A stretch of 64,000 nt of DNA from Dermabacter indicis (GCA_001403775.1 CYUG01000012.1:1-64000), one strand, 5' to 3'; numbered from the stretch's first letter, positions 8,759-18,865 are shown. The notes: generated from the sequence alone by a model not told the origin. A program made the numbers and translations.

Positions 8759-9031
8759 TCAGCCCTGTGCGTCGAGATCCGTCTCGAGGAGCGCCGCGAG
8801 AGCATTGACCGATTCCTCAGCACCATCGCCCTCGGCGCGAAGAACGACCTCGTCGCCGTGACCCGCACCAAGAGTCATGAGCATGAGAATCGAGGAAGCA
8901 TCGATTGGGGCGCCGCCAACCTTCTCGATCGTCACCTTCGCGGGCTGCTCGCCCGCAGCCTTCGAAAAAATAGCGGCGGGGCGGGCATGGAGCCCGGAAG
9001 CGGCCGCAATCTTGACGGTACGTTCTGCCAT
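8759..9031 (-). CDS. ptsH: PTS phosphocarrier HPr
   Basis: A 90-residue HPr that accepts phosphate from enzyme I at His15 in GLHARPA and passes it to IIA domains. Ser46 (DASSI) is present, but actinobacteria generally lack HPr kinase. Start MAERTV at 9031 was chosen because AAAGG lies 7 nt upstream and it gives the family length; an upstream Met would add 14 residues. Followed on the same strand, further left, by the terminator shared with ptsI. Confidence 0.95.
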   Translation of the reverse strand: MAERTVKIAAASGLHARPAAIFSKAAGEQPAKVTIEKVGGAPIDASSILMLMTLGAGHGDEVVLRAEGDGAEESVNALAALLETDLDAQG

Positions 9032-9154
9032 GATGTGCCTTTCGACGAGCCGGCCTGCCGCGCGGGCAAACACCAGCGGATAAAGATGAGTGAGGCCACC
9101 CTACCGAATGACGCTGCAGGTCACCTTGTCGGGAATATCAGGCGCGGGTCGCGC

Positions 9155-9715
9155 TCACAGCCCGCGAGTCTCCTCGAAATCCGGATCGAACACCGCAAGG
9201 ACCTCGAGTGGAGCCGCCGCCTCGCTCAGTGCTCGCCGGCGGTCCTCCTCCGCGAACACTTGCGAAATTGCCTGAAGCAGCATGAGGTGCTCATCGCCAA
9301 TACCGGCGATCGCCACGACATACGAAACCCGCTCCTCGCCATCATCGCCCCACGGAATCGGCTCGTCGTACTTCACGACGCTCATCGCCGTGCGATGAAT
9401 GCTGCGCTTCGCCTCGCTCGTCGCATGCGGCACCGCGACACCGTGGCCCATGAACGTGGATACCGCCGCCTCGCGCTCATGCATCGCTTCCACATACGCC
9501 GGATCAATCGCCTCGAGCTCCACGAGCAGATCGCCCGCCTCCTGGATCGCCTCGCTTTGAGTACGAGCGAGACCCGGGACACGAATCGCATGCGGCGAAA
9601 GAATGACCGACTCACCCGAGGCCGACGGGGAGCCTTTCCCGTGGTCGCGCGTCACATCGCATGTCCACCGCGGAGCCGCGTGCTCCGCACCCTCACGACG
9701 TTGTGAAATGTTCAT
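9155..9715 (-). CDS. PTS IIA component, mannitol/fructose type
   Basis: Cytoplasmic IIA domain of the mannitol/fructose (PTS_EIIA_2) class. The phosphorylated residue is probably His97 in GHGVAVPHAT. The domain starts near residue 37 (ILSPHAIRV), leaving an N-terminal extension of about 35 residues, so the true start could be internal, although ATG 9715 has AAAGG upstream. It is upstream of ptsH on the same strand. No partner IIB or IIC is encoded nearby, so it may serve a permease elsewhere or have a regulatory role. Confidence 0.88.
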   Translation of the reverse strand: MNISQRREGAEHAAPRWTCDVTRDHGKGSPSASGESVILSPHAIRVPGLARTQSEAIQEAGDLLVELEAIDPAYVEAMHEREAAVSTFMGHGVAVPHATSEAKRSIHRTAMSVVKYDEPIPWGDDGEERVSYVVAIAGIGDEHLMLLQAISQVFAEEDRRRALSEAAAPLEVLAVFDPDFEETRGL

Positions 9716-9750
9716 GACCCACGCCTTTCAAAAGAAGCTTCACCTTAAGT

Positions 9751-10236
9751 CTAGGTGGCGTCGGACCCCTCCGCCTCCGGAAAAACGAACCTGCCATACG
9801 TGAAATACCGGAACGTTGTGGAGACCGCCTGGCCGATCAACGTGCCGCTCACGTTATCCGCGAGGGGCGAGTCGAGGCCGAGCACATAGCGGGAAAAGCC
9901 CAGGCAGCCGAGCTGCAGCGCGCTCGCAATGACGTTCACGATGATGAACGCGAGAATCGACCTTCCCGTGTGCGGCTTCCCGCGATCCCCGTACGTCCAA
10001 AAACGATTCCCGAGATACGTGAGGCAGCTGGCCGTCGCGATCGTCAAGATCTTCGCGACGATGGGGTTGCCGTGCATAAGCCCTTCGCCCCAGCCGTGCC
10101 CCGGAGCCCAAAACACGAGGACGTTGTACATGGCCGCGTCGAAGAAAAACACGAGACCGCCCACGATGAGAAACTTCGAGCCGCGCAGCGTATGCGCAAG
10201 AGCGGCAGCTTTCGAGGGAGAGTCGTTGGCGGTCAC
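9751..10236 (-). CDS. GtrA family membrane protein
   Basis: A 161-residue protein with four predicted membrane spans and the GtrA-family pattern (KFLIVGG near the N-terminus, NRFWTYGDR after span two, a final FxYGRFVF). GtrA proteins are linked to flipping or transfer of lipid-linked sugars for cell-surface polysaccharides. The start is a GTG at 10236. It is divergent from fdhD with a 53-nt gap. No glycosyltransferase partner lies next to it. Confidence 0.85.
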   Translation of the reverse strand: MTANDSPSKAAALAHTLRGSKFLIVGGLVFFFDAAMYNVLVFWAPGHGWGEGLMHGNPIVAKILTIATASCLTYLGNRFWTYGDRGKPHTGRSILAFIIVNVIASALQLGCLGFSRYVLGLDSPLADNVSGTLIGQAVSTTFRYFTYGRFVFPEAEGSDAT

Positions 10237-10289
10237 GCCCCAACATTACAGGCCGTGCCGGGGCGAGGAAATGTGGTTAGGGTGGGCTT

Positions 10290-11171
<882 letters not shown>

Positions 11172-11243
11172 CGGCCGAGTTTCCCTCAGCACCGTATGCC
11201 ACGATGGTCGTGTCCGCAGACACACCTCTATGGAGGAGGAACC

Positions 11244-11624
11244 ATGAAGAACAAGCTTATTCTTGCGACCGGCATCGCCATCGGTTTCGTGATCGGCTCG
11301 AAGATGGGCCGCGAGCCCTACGAGAAGCTCGAGGCGACCGCGAAGCAGTACGTTGATGATCCGCGCGTGCAGGAGAAGGTTGGCCAGGCGCGCGAGACCG
11401 TGTCGAAGGCCGCGAAGGATGCCGCCGGCGCCGTGAAGGACAAGGCCCCCGAGGTTGCCGAGCAGGCGAAGACCGCAGCGAAGGGCGCGGCCGCGACGGC
11501 CAAGGACAAGGCGAACGAAGTTCGCGCCTCACACAAGGCCGATGCCCCCAAGGTGAAGGCCACCGACACCTCGAGCGACTCGAGCGTGGCGGGCGGCGAC
11601 GCCGAGGTGCACGAGGCGAAGTGA
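11244..11624 (+). CDS. YtxH-like small membrane protein
   Basis: A 126-residue protein. The first 20 residues form a hydrophobic segment (ILATGIAIGFVIGSKMG), followed by REPYEKL and a long Ala/Lys-rich helix with heptad-like repeats (AKDAAGAVKDKAPEVAEQAK). This is typical of YtxH or apolipoprotein-like stress proteins. ATG 11244 has GGAGGA directly upstream, so the longer frame from 11196 is rejected. It is likely membrane-anchored with a cytoplasmic helix; its function is unknown. Confidence 0.8.
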   Translation: MKNKLILATGIAIGFVIGSKMGREPYEKLEATAKQYVDDPRVQEKVGQARETVSKAAKDAAGAVKDKAPEVAEQAKTAAKGAAATAKDKANEVRASHKADAPKVKATDTSSDSSVAGGDAEVHEAK

Positions 11625-11654
11625 CGCCTCGCTGATAGAGCAGCGCGCGAAAGT

Positions 11655-11685
11655 AGGCGCCCCGGCCATGTGGCTCGGGGCGCCT
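11655..11685. terminator. bidirectional terminator
   Basis: A perfect 10-bp inverted repeat (AGGCGCCCCG, 11-nt loop, and its complement) lies between the convergent YtxH-like gene and the ABC permease gene at 11710. Confidence 0.75.
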
Positions 11686-11693
11686 TCGCGTAA

Positions 11694-11705
11694 GGAACCG
11701 TCGGA
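11694..11705 (-). repeat. 12-bp dispersed motif, intergenic copy
   Basis: GGAACCGTCGGA, the reverse complement of TCCGACGGTTCC, lies 4 nt beyond the stop of the permease gene at 11710 and next to a terminator hairpin. Confidence 0.7.
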
Positions 11706-11709
11706 ATTT

Positions 11710-12594
11710 CTAGCCTTTGACGCCACCCGCCGCGGCAAAGCCGGTGCCGAGGCTTCTGCCGAGCGCGAGGTACAGCACCACGATCGGAGCCGAGTAGAAG
11801 ATCGAGAACGCCGCGAGCTGACCGTAGGCGACCTGGCCGTACTGCGAAGAGAACGTGTACAGGGTGACGGCCGCGGGAAGTTTCTCGGGGCTCAGCAGCA
11901 GCATGAACGGCACGAAGAAGTTGCCCCACATGCCCACGAACGTGAAGATCGTGGCGACCGCGAGGCCGGACTTCATGAGCGGCAGGACCACCGACGTGAT
12001 CGTGCGGATCATGCCCGCCCCCTCGGTCCACGCGCTTTCCTCAATCTCGACGGGCACCGAATCGATGAAGCCCTTCGTGAGGAAGATGGCGTAGGGAAGT
12101 GACGACGTCGCGAGAAACAAGATCGCCGCGGGCATCGAATCCACGAGATTGACCTGCACGAACATCGAGTACACGGGGATCATGATTGCCGTGATCGGCA
12201 GGCCCGTGGAGAACAGGATGCCCATCAGAAGTGGCCGCCGAGCGCGGAATCGATAGCGCGAGAACGCGTACGCGCACAGCACCGCGACGACCATCGTGAT
12301 GATCGTGGCGAACCCGCACAGCACGAGCGAGTTGAAAAGCGGGCGGAATGTCGTTTGCTCGTTCCAGATCGCCTGATAGTTGCCGAAACTCCACTGCTTC
12401 GGCAGTTTCACGGCGAGCGTCGCCTCGGTGTCGAAGGAGGCGAGAACCACCCAAATGATGGGGATCGCGAAGCTCACGCTGATGAGAGCGATGAGGATCG
12501 AAGAAAGCGCGGAAGCAAGGCGCCCGCGTGCCGTGTGCGGCTGATCGATGCGGTCGCCTTTCGCCCGCTTTGTGGTGGAAGCTGCGGTGGTCAT
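11710..12594 (-). CDS. carbohydrate ABC permease, MalG type
   Basis: Second inner-membrane subunit of a CUT1 sugar importer (294 aa, six predicted spans). The ATPase-contact EAA loop is visible as EIEESAWTEGAGMIRTITSV (VEIEESAWTEGAG...P). The start overlaps the stop of the MalF-type gene by 4 nt, so the two are coupled. The C-terminus ends GFAAAGGVKG, as is common for MalG proteins. Third gene of the operon with the binding protein at 13532-14920. No ATPase gene is present, so a shared MsiK-type ATPase encoded elsewhere is expected. Confidence 0.92.
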   Translation of the reverse strand: MTTAASTTKRAKGDRIDQPHTARGRLASALSSILIALISVSFAIPIIWVVLASFDTEATLAVKLPKQWSFGNYQAIWNEQTTFRPLFNSLVLCGFATIITMVVAVLCAYAFSRYRFRARRPLLMGILFSTGLPITAIMIPVYSMFVQVNLVDSMPAAILFLATSSLPYAIFLTKGFIDSVPVEIEESAWTEGAGMIRTITSVVLPLMKSGLAVATIFTFVGMWGNFFVPFMLLLSPEKLPAAVTLYTFSSQYGQVAYGQLAAFSIFYSAPIVVLYLALGRSLGTGFAAAGGVKG

Positions 12595-13535
12595 CGCTTG
12601 TCCTCCTCGGGCAGAAGCTTCAGGTAAATGAGAGAGGCAATCGCCCCGATTGCGAGCAGGATGAGCGCGACCGCGGTGCCGTAGCCGAGCTGACCGTACG
12701 AAAACGCCTGCTCATACATGTACAGCGGGAGGGTTTGGCTGCGGCCGGAAGGCCCGCCGCCCGTCATGATGAAGATGAGACCGAACACGGAGAGCGTTTG
12801 CAGCGTAATCAGCATGAGGTTCGTGGCGATTGCCGTGCGCATGAGCGGCACGGTGATGCTTGTGAACCGTCTCCATGCGCCGGCTCCATCAATTTCGGCT
12901 GACTCGTACACGTCCTTTGGGATCGACGTGAGAGCCGCGGAGTAGATCAGCATCGTGAAAGCTGTGCCGCGCCAAATGTTCGCGAACGACACCGCGAGAA
13001 TCGGGGCGCTAAACAGCCAATCCTGCCCCGGCAACCCGATGCTCGTGAGGAGGGTATTGAGCGAACCTTGATCCGCGAAGAACGTGTACAGCAAGTAGCC
13101 GGCCACGACTTCGGGAAGAATCCACGCGAGGATCACGACCGATGTGCCAATGAAGGTGATGAGCCTATTCGCTTTCTCCATGAGGAGTGCGAGCACCATA
13201 CCGAGAAGGTTCTGGCCGATCACGGCGGAGACGATCGTGAAGATCAGGGTGAGAACGACCGCGTTCCAGAAGCGATCGTCCCCGAATGCCGTGAGGAAGT
13301 TGTCGATCCCTACGAACTTCACGGTCTTGGCGTTCTCGCCACGCACCGCCTTATTCGTGAAGGCCAAGTAGATCGAGTAGACGATCGGGCCGAGCATGAA
13401 GATCGCCATGAGCGCGAAGGCAGGGACCATGAGGAGGCCGCGGCGGGCTGTGAGGCGGTTGCCGAGCGGGGCCCGCTTTCGCTGTGGTGTCGCGTGTGAC
13501 GGGGGAGCAGTCACGGTATCGACTGATGTACTCAT
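12591..13535 (-). CDS. carbohydrate ABC permease, MalF type
   Basis: First inner-membrane subunit of the same CUT1 importer (314 aa). It has a short cytoplasmic Arg-rich tail, six predicted spans, and the EAA loop YESAEIDGAGAWRRFTSITVP. It overlaps the binding-protein gene by 4 nt (ATGA) and the MalG gene by 4 nt. This tight coupling implies stoichiometric production. The substrate is not readable from sequence, but the neighbour across the divergent promoter is a GH125 mannosidase, pointing to mannosides. Confidence 0.92.
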   Translation of the reverse strand: MSTSVDTVTAPPSHATPQRKRAPLGNRLTARRGLLMVPAFALMAIFMLGPIVYSIYLAFTNKAVRGENAKTVKFVGIDNFLTAFGDDRFWNAVVLTLIFTIVSAVIGQNLLGMVLALLMEKANRLITFIGTSVVILAWILPEVVAGYLLYTFFADQGSLNTLLTSIGLPGQDWLFSAPILAVSFANIWRGTAFTMLIYSAALTSIPKDVYESAEIDGAGAWRRFTSITVPLMRTAIATNLMLITLQTLSVFGLIFIMTGGGPSGRSQTLPLYMYEQAFSYGQLGYGTAVALILLAIGAIASLIYLKLLPEEDKR

Positions 13536-14920
13536 GCCTTACGCACCTCGATGTTCTCCTTGCCCACAAGCTCGGTGAGCTTGGCGTCGTACCAGGCCGC
13601 GGCCTGCTCGGGCGTTTTATCGCCCACCATCACAGTGTCCATCGCGTCCTGGAGGGCGGAGGACACTTCAGGGTAGATCGCGAACGCGGGACGGTAGTAA
13701 GCGGTCTCGAAAATATCGGTGAAGAAGCCGACGGTTGGCGAGTAAGTCCTGTACTCCTCGTTTTGCGCGACGTCCTTTCTCGTCGTGAGGTTGGCGCCGC
13801 TTTTATTGCGGTATACGAGGCTTTCGAGCGTACACAGCTCGTTGATGAGCTCAAACGAAAGCTTGCGATCACGCGCGTGAGTAGGAATCGTCCAACCCCA
13901 GCCGCCAGCGAGGGTCGTGGAACCCGGCTCCTCACCGTTTTGGGTAGGCATTTGTGCGAGGCCCACGTCGTCCTGCCACGTGGGCCACGGTGCTGGACCT
14001 CCCTCGGTCCACTGGTTCGAGATCCACGAACCATCGATCAGGATGCCAAGCTTCCCCGAAGGGAAGGTTGTCGATTGAATAGCCTCGGCGATATTCGGGT
14101 CGAGGTGCTGAGAGGTGGGGAGCGTGAGCTTCTCGTCGAACTGACGCTTATAGAAGCTCAAGGTGTCGAGAAAACCTTGCGCGCCCGCGACCCACTTCTT
14201 GGTGTCGGGGTTGTAGAGCGTGTCCTTCGTGCCGTAGAGCAGCATTTCGAAGCCCTGCATCGAGGCCTTTTCACCTTGGGCTTTGCCGCAGTACATGAAC
14301 ATGCCGGTCGCGTCGATATTCGCGTCGCGAATGGCGGTAGCGGCCTCGGCGATCTCGTTCCATGTGCGGGGCTGCCACTCGGTGGGAAGCCCCGCCTTTT
14401 CAAATACCTTCTTGTTGTAGTAGATGCCGCGCGTATCCGTTTCGGTTGGCACACAGTGCACGCGCCCTTCCGGGTCAACGGCCGCTGCTTGTGAGGCGGG
14501 GTAGAGGTTCTCCCATCCTTCCCATCCACGCACGAGATCATCGATTGGCTGAATATATCCGGCCGCAACATCCGAAAGAAGAATGAACGTATCTTCGAAA
14601 ACGAGATCGGGGCAGCTGCGCGGCGACGACATGAGGAGCTCGTTCTTTGTGAAGTAGTCGTTCTCCGCTGCCACGATCGGTACGAGTTCAACGCTTACCC
14701 CGGGATGCTTCTTCGTGAACTCCGCAATGATCTTCGTGAGCCATTGCTTGAGGGTCGTGCCCGAGCCAAATTGCTGGTAGGCAACCCGGAGTGTTGACGA
14801 ATCGCGGCCGCTCGAGCAGCCCGCGAGCATCGCAAGCGGAAGCGTGCTTGCGATTCCTCCGGTCACCTTCAAAAAGGTTCGCCGCGACGATTGGGGTGTC
14901 GCTCCGAGTGGCCGATTCAT
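13532..14920 (-). CDS. sugar ABC binding lipoprotein with Tat signal
   Basis: Solute-binding protein of a CUT1 importer (462 aa). The N-terminus has a twin-arginine motif, SRRTFLK, and a lipobox, LAGC, so it is probably exported folded by Tat and lipid-anchored. The mature domain shows SBP_bac_1 features (VELVPIV, YYNKKVFEKAGLP, GKLGILIDGSW). It is very similar along its full length to the orphan binding protein at 25480-26868, including the TPEQAAAWYDAKLTELVG tail. Divergent from the GH125 gene, with a 16-bp palindrome in the gap. Confidence 0.93.
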   Translation of the reverse strand: MNRPLGATPQSSRRTFLKVTGGIASTLPLAMLAGCSSGRDSSTLRVAYQQFGSGTTLKQWLTKIIAEFTKKHPGVSVELVPIVAAENDYFTKNELLMSSPRSCPDLVFEDTFILLSDVAAGYIQPIDDLVRGWEGWENLYPASQAAAVDPEGRVHCVPTETDTRGIYYNKKVFEKAGLPTEWQPRTWNEIAEAATAIRDANIDATGMFMYCGKAQGEKASMQGFEMLLYGTKDTLYNPDTKKWVAGAQGFLDTLSFYKRQFDEKLTLPTSQHLDPNIAEAIQSTTFPSGKLGILIDGSWISNQWTEGGPAPWPTWQDDVGLAQMPTQNGEEPGSTTLAGGWGWTIPTHARDRKLSFELINELCTLESLVYRNKSGANLTTRKDVAQNEEYRTYSPTVGFFTDIFETAYYRPAFAIYPEVSSALQDAMDTVMVGDKTPEQAAAWYDAKLTELVGKENIEVRKA

Positions 14921-14952
14921 GTCTCACTCCGTTGTAGACGCTGATCGATTAA

Positions 14953-14968
14953 AGCTCAATTATGAGCT
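14953..14968. promoter_or_regulatory. palindromic operator candidate
   Basis: AGCTCAATTATGAGCT has perfect 6-bp arms around ATTA. It lies 33 nt upstream of the binding-protein start and 150 nt from the divergent GH125 gene. A LacI- or GntR-type regulator is plausible. The 195-nt gap also carries CCTAGGTTGTCTACCTGG (14983-15000), which resembles the element ahead of gene C. Confidence 0.5.
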
Positions 14969-15115
14969 AGTTCACTCTCGACCCTAGGTTGTCTACCTGG
15001 GAATGCAAAGAAAAAATCTCGCTCGCCGCGTGTTGCACGCCTTCCCCGCGATGCGAGAAAGTAGGGGCGCAGCCAAAGTCGGCTGCCGAGAAGCCTCGAG
15101 CGAAATGAGCCTCAC

Positions 15116-16492
15116 GTGTCACGCTTTGCCACCGTCGGAACTCCCCACCCCCAGGGCGTTGAGCTTGCCCCCGCCCTCCTCGAAAGCGTTGCCGCACGTG
15201 TGCGCGAAGCGGCCGGCGACGATGTTGCCGAGGCAGTGGTGCGCTTTCTCGACAACACGGCTCGCACGACCGTGCGCAAGCGCGGAAAGAACGACACGTT
15301 CGTGATGACGGGCGACATTCCCGCGATGTGGTTGCGGGATTCGTGCGCGCAGCTTTCTCCGCTTCTTCGTCTTGTGGGGCACGACGAATCTCTCGGCGAC
15401 CTGATTGGCGGCCTGCTTACCACGCACTGGCGGATGATCCTCATTGACCCGTACGCGAACGCCTTCAACGAGGAGCCTCATGGCAAGCGATGGGATGACG
15501 ACGAGCCAGCGCAGGGGCCGTGGGTGTGGGAGCGTAAATTCGAAATTGACTCGCTCGCCTATCCTCTTGACCTGGCCGCGCGCCTCCTCGCCACGGGGAA
15601 CATGTCGTGGATCACCGCCGATACCCTTCCGGCGTTCGCGCTCATCCTCGATGTGCTCGAAACCGAAACCGATCATGAAGAACGCTCGAAGTACTACTTT
15701 CGCCGCACCGACTGTCCCGCCCAGGACACCCTTGTGCGCGACGGCCGCGGACGCCTCACGGCTCCGTGCGGGCTTGTGTGGCAGGGGTTTCGTCCAAGCG
15801 ACGACGCGTGCGCGCTCGGCTTCAACATTCCCGGGAATCTCTTCATGGCTTCGGCGCTTCGCGCGGTGCCCGCGCTCGTGGAGGCGTGTGCAAGGGCCGG
15901 GTTGGGCGAGAATGCGGGGGAGCAGGGCGAGGTCCGACGCTTGCCTCTTGCAGATCGCGCCGAAACTCTGCGCGAGGGAATCCTGAGGGGCATCGAGGGC
16001 CACGGAATCACGCGCGAGGGTGGTGTTTCGCGGCTCTGGTATGAGGTTGATGGCGCTGGTGCATCGCTCTTCATGGACGACGCGAATGTGCCCTCGCTCC
16101 TCTCGTTGCCGTATCTCGGCGTGATTGATGCGCGCGACCCGCTTTATCTCGCGACTCGCGCGGCGGTGCTGAGCGAGGAGAACCCGTTCTACTACGAGGG
16201 GTCGGCGCTCGCGGGTGTTGGTTCCCCGCACACGCCCGAGGGGTATGTGTGGCCCATTGCGAAGTCGATCGAAGGGCTCACCTCGACTGATATTGATGAA
16301 AAGCGTGCGCTCCTCGAGCTGCTGCTTGCGACGACGGGCGGGACCGGCTACATGCACGAGGGCGTCGACTGCAACGATCCCACGAAGTTTACGCGCGAGT
16401 GGTTTTCCTGGTCGAATGCGATGTTCTGCGAGCTCGCCCTCGACGTGGCGGGCTTTGAGAGGCCGGCGCTCATCGGCGAACCGCTTCTTTAG
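15116..16492 (+). CDS. GH125 exo-alpha-1,6-mannosidase
   Basis: Glycoside hydrolase family 125 enzymes remove terminal alpha-1,6-mannose, as found in N-glycans, with inversion. At 458 aa it has the family length. Landmarks are TGDIPAMWLRDS near residue 65, DPYANAFNE, YELDS-like FEIDSLAYPLDLAARL, MDDANVPSLLSLPYLG, and WSNAMFCELAL at the end. There is no signal peptide, so it acts in the cytoplasm on imported glycans. The start is GTG 15116; no in-frame ATG lies upstream. Convergent with the lacI-type gene (stops overlap). Confidence 0.92.
   Translation: MSRFATVGTPHPQGVELAPALLESVAARVREAAGDDVAEAVVRFLDNTARTTVRKRGKNDTFVMTGDIPAMWLRDSCAQLSPLLRLVGHDESLGDLIGGLLTTHWRMILIDPYANAFNEEPHGKRWDDDEPAQGPWVWERKFEIDSLAYPLDLAARLLATGNMSWITADTLPAFALILDVLETETDHEERSKYYFRRTDCPAQDTLVRDGRGRLTAPCGLVWQGFRPSDDACALGFNIPGNLFMASALRAVPALVEACARAGLGENAGEQGEVRRLPLADRAETLREGILRGIEGHGITREGGVSRLWYEVDGAGASLFMDDANVPSLLSLPYLGVIDARDPLYLATRAAVLSEENPFYYEGSALAGVGSPHTPEGYVWPIAKSIEGLTSTDIDEKRALLELLLATTGGTGYMHEGVDCNDPTKFTREWFSWSNAMFCELALDVAGFERPALIGEPLL
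15933..15944 (+). repeat. 12-bp dispersed motif inside GH125
   Basis: TCCGACGCTTGC lies within the GH125 gene, read there as VRRLP. Other coding copies read as SDGS, ATVG or QPSD, so the conservation is at DNA level. Confidence 0.65.
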
Positions 16493-17514
16493 CTCTGGTT
16501 GCTGCCTGGGAGTGTGTCGCGCGCGTGCAAGCGCGGGCACTCAAGCTCGCGCGTGCGCGGCTCAGGCCCCGGGTTGTCGCGCATGTCGCGAAGGAGTTCG
16601 ACCGCTGCCTGGCCCATATCCGCGGGGCTGCGCTCAAGCGTTGACACCGCGGGAGAGCGTAGCGTGAGCCCGGGGGAGGACTCCCATGAGACGACGCCCG
16701 CGACTGCAGGAACCCGGATGCCGAGGTCGCCGAGCGCGCGCAGAGTCGCAAGCGTGAGGTCCTCGCTCTCGCACACAAAGGTCGTCTTAGGAGCGAGGTC
16801 GAGCATCGAGAGGAAATCGCGGATCGCGGCGCGAGCTTCGTCAATGGTGCTCGAGGGAACGCCGTGCTCGATCGCAGTAAGGCCCGACCGATGACGCCGG
16901 AGGGCCGCGAGGCGAGCTTCTCCGTGGCTGTAGCGGGCGTGGGAGTGGAGGTAGGCGATCCGCTGCGCTCCGCGCGCGGCAAGATCCTCGATGAGAGTGT
17001 CCATGACGAGGGAGTCGTCTATGAAGACCGAGGAGAACGGTGCGCTCGTGCCCGGCTTGCCGATGAAAACGGTGGGGATGCCAAGCTGGTTCGTGAGCGC
17101 GGGCCGGGGATCCTCGGGGCGTGGGTTGACGAGGATGAGCCCATCGACACGGGACTCGCCGTGCCATTGGCGGATCGCGGCGAGCTCGTCCTCGAAGCTT
17201 TCAACGATTTTGAGAACGAGAGCGACGGGGCTCGCGGCGAGCATGCGTTCAACGCCTGCGATGAGTTGCAGAAAGAACGTGTCGCGCGCAAGTTCGGCGT
17301 AGGGCGCGGTGATGATGAGGCCGAGGGCATCGGCGCGTGATGTGGAGAGCGCCCTGGCTGCCCTATTGGGGCTCCAACCCATGTCTCGAGCGATTGCGAG
17401 GATCTTTTCGCGCGTGGGTTCGGCGACTCCCGGTCGCCCATTGAGCGCAAACGAGACCGCCGTGTTTGAGACGCCAGCGGCGTGGGCGATATCGGCGATA
17501 GTGGGTCGGGCCAT
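16489..17514 (-). CDS. LacI-family transcriptional regulator
   Basis: A 341-residue LacI/GalR regulator. The N-terminal helix-turn-helix is TIADIAHAAGVSNTAVSFALNG, split here as TIADIAHAAG and VSNTAVSFALNG, followed by the hinge helix NRAARALSTSRA. The rest is a periplasmic-binding-like effector domain (LGLIITAPYAELARD, VFIDD, AIEHG). It is divergent from the GH5-like gene, and a palindrome at 17536-17549 lies in the gap, so it probably controls itself and that operon. Similar sites precede the importer at 22139 and the GH38 operon at 34708. The effector is unknown; mannose or a mannoside is likely. Confidence 0.93.
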   Translation of the reverse strand: MARPTIADIAHAAGVSNTAVSFALNGRPGVAEPTREKILAIARDMGWSPNRAARALSTSRADALGLIITAPYAELARDTFFLQLIAGVERMLAASPVALVLKIVESFEDELAAIRQWHGESRVDGLILVNPRPEDPRPALTNQLGIPTVFIGKPGTSAPFSSVFIDDSLVMDTLIEDLAARGAQRIAYLHSHARYSHGEARLAALRRHRSGLTAIEHGVPSSTIDEARAAIRDFLSMLDLAPKTTFVCESEDLTLATLRALGDLGIRVPAVAGVVSWESSPGLTLRSPAVSTLERSPADMGQAAVELLRDMRDNPGPEPRTRELECPRLHARDTLPGSNQS

Positions 17515-17535
17515 GCGTTCATGATACCTTTTGAG

Positions 17536-17549
17536 CTAAATCGCTTTAG
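17536..17549. promoter_or_regulatory. LacI-type operator
   Basis: CTAAATCGCTTTAG has inverted CTAAA/TTTAG arms around a central CG, the standard layout of LacI-family sites. It lies in the 72-nt gap between the divergent lacI-type gene and the GH5-like gene. Related sequences are at 22073-22090 and 34654-34666. Confidence 0.65.
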
Positions 17550-17586
17550 GTAGGCGTGTGAACATCAGTGACAACGAGGTGACGCG

Positions 17587-18777
17587 ATGAATCAACAGCA
17601 TGCGTGGGGCGCGAACTACACCCCTCGAAAGGGATGGTTCCACTCCTGGGCGAACCTCGACCTCGGCTCGGTCGAAAACGACTTCGCCACCCTCGCCGAT
17701 CTCGGCCTCGACCACGTGCGCATCTTCCCCCTGTGGCCGCTCTTGCAGCCCAACCGCACCTTCATCGATCCACAAGCAATCGACGATGTTCTTGCCGTTA
17801 CCGATGCCGCCGGAAGCGTGGGCCTTGCGGTCTCCGTAGACCTCCTCCAGGGCCACCTCTCAAGCTTCGACTTCCTACCTGCGTGGGTAAGCACGTGGCA
17901 CCGGTGCAACATTTTTACCGACGGCGATGTTGTCGATGGCCAGCGCACACTCGCGCGAACCCTCGCCTCCGAGCTCACGTCACGCGAGCACGTCACCGGA
18001 ATGACCATCGGCAACGAAATTGGCCAGTTTGCGGCCCCGCGCCACCCCGAGCGCCATGAGATTACCCCTGAAGAAGCCTACGGGTGGCTCGACGGGATGC
18101 TTGCCGAGATCCGCGGCGCCTTCCCGCGCGGATCCCACCACCATTGCTTTGACGATGACACCTGGTTCGTTGACTCCCACCCGTTCACGCCCCGGGCCGC
18201 GGTCGAACTCGGCGATTCCACAACCGTGCACTCGTGGATCTTTGGCGGTGCCGCCCAGCGTTACGGAATCGACGCACCGGAGCTTCCCCACTTCGCGCGC
18301 TACCTGCTTGAAGTTGCGGATCTGTGGCACAGGGTGAGCGGGCAGCCGTCGGACCGCTCCGTGTGGCTCCAAGAAGTTGGCGCACCGACCCCTTGGGTGA
18401 GCCCCGACAATGCCGCCGATTTTCTCGAAGGAACCGTACGCGCCGCTCTCGGCTACCGAAACCTCTCGGGCATCACCTGGTGGTGCTCGCACGACGTGTC
18501 GCGAGCGCTGGCGGACTTCCCAGATCTGGAATATAGCCTGGGTCTCATTGATTCCGAAGGAGCGGTGAAACCCGCCGGCGAACGTCTCCGCGAGATCATC
18601 GCACTCGACAAATCGGGCGCACTCTCCACGATTGCGACATCGACGGCGAGCGTGATTGTGGAAGGGCTCAAGCCCGATGGCTCGAACCGCTCCCTCGTCA
18701 ATACCCAATCCGACGTCTTCGGTGAGTGGATGGACTTCGCTCGCCACGGAGAGTACCGAAGCCTCGAGCTCGGATAA
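17587..18777 (+). CDS. GH5-like glycosidase, probable GH5_18 beta-mannosidase
   Basis: A 396-residue clan GH-A (beta/alpha)8 enzyme without a signal peptide. The probable acid/base is the Glu of TIGNEIGQF and the nucleophile the Glu of VWLQEVGAP; GITWWCSHD follows as the strand-eight region. The start WGANYTPRKGWFHSW resembles the GH5_18 subfamily. In bifidobacteria and streptomycetes GH5_18 cleaves the Man-beta-1,4-GlcNAc core of N-glycans, beside GH125, GH38 and GH20 genes as here. The family is inferred from motifs and context; another GH5 or GH42-like activity is possible. Followed after 88 nt by GH38. Confidence 0.75.
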   Translation: MNQQHAWGANYTPRKGWFHSWANLDLGSVENDFATLADLGLDHVRIFPLWPLLQPNRTFIDPQAIDDVLAVTDAAGSVGLAVSVDLLQGHLSSFDFLPAWVSTWHRCNIFTDGDVVDGQRTLARTLASELTSREHVTGMTIGNEIGQFAAPRHPERHEITPEEAYGWLDGMLAEIRGAFPRGSHHHCFDDDTWFVDSHPFTPRAAVELGDSTTVHSWIFGGAAQRYGIDAPELPHFARYLLEVADLWHRVSGQPSDRSVWLQEVGAPTPWVSPDNAADFLEGTVRAALGYRNLSGITWWCSHDVSRALADFPDLEYSLGLIDSEGAVKPAGERLREIIALDKSGALSTIATSTASVIVEGLKPDGSNRSLVNTQSDVFGEWMDFARHGEYRSLELG

Positions 18778-18865
18778 GGCGAGCACTGCCCATCGCTCAG
18801 TGCCGACCACGGCCGTGCCCGCTTCCTACCCGATCGCGCCGCACCCCTCGACGAAAGGCCACCCG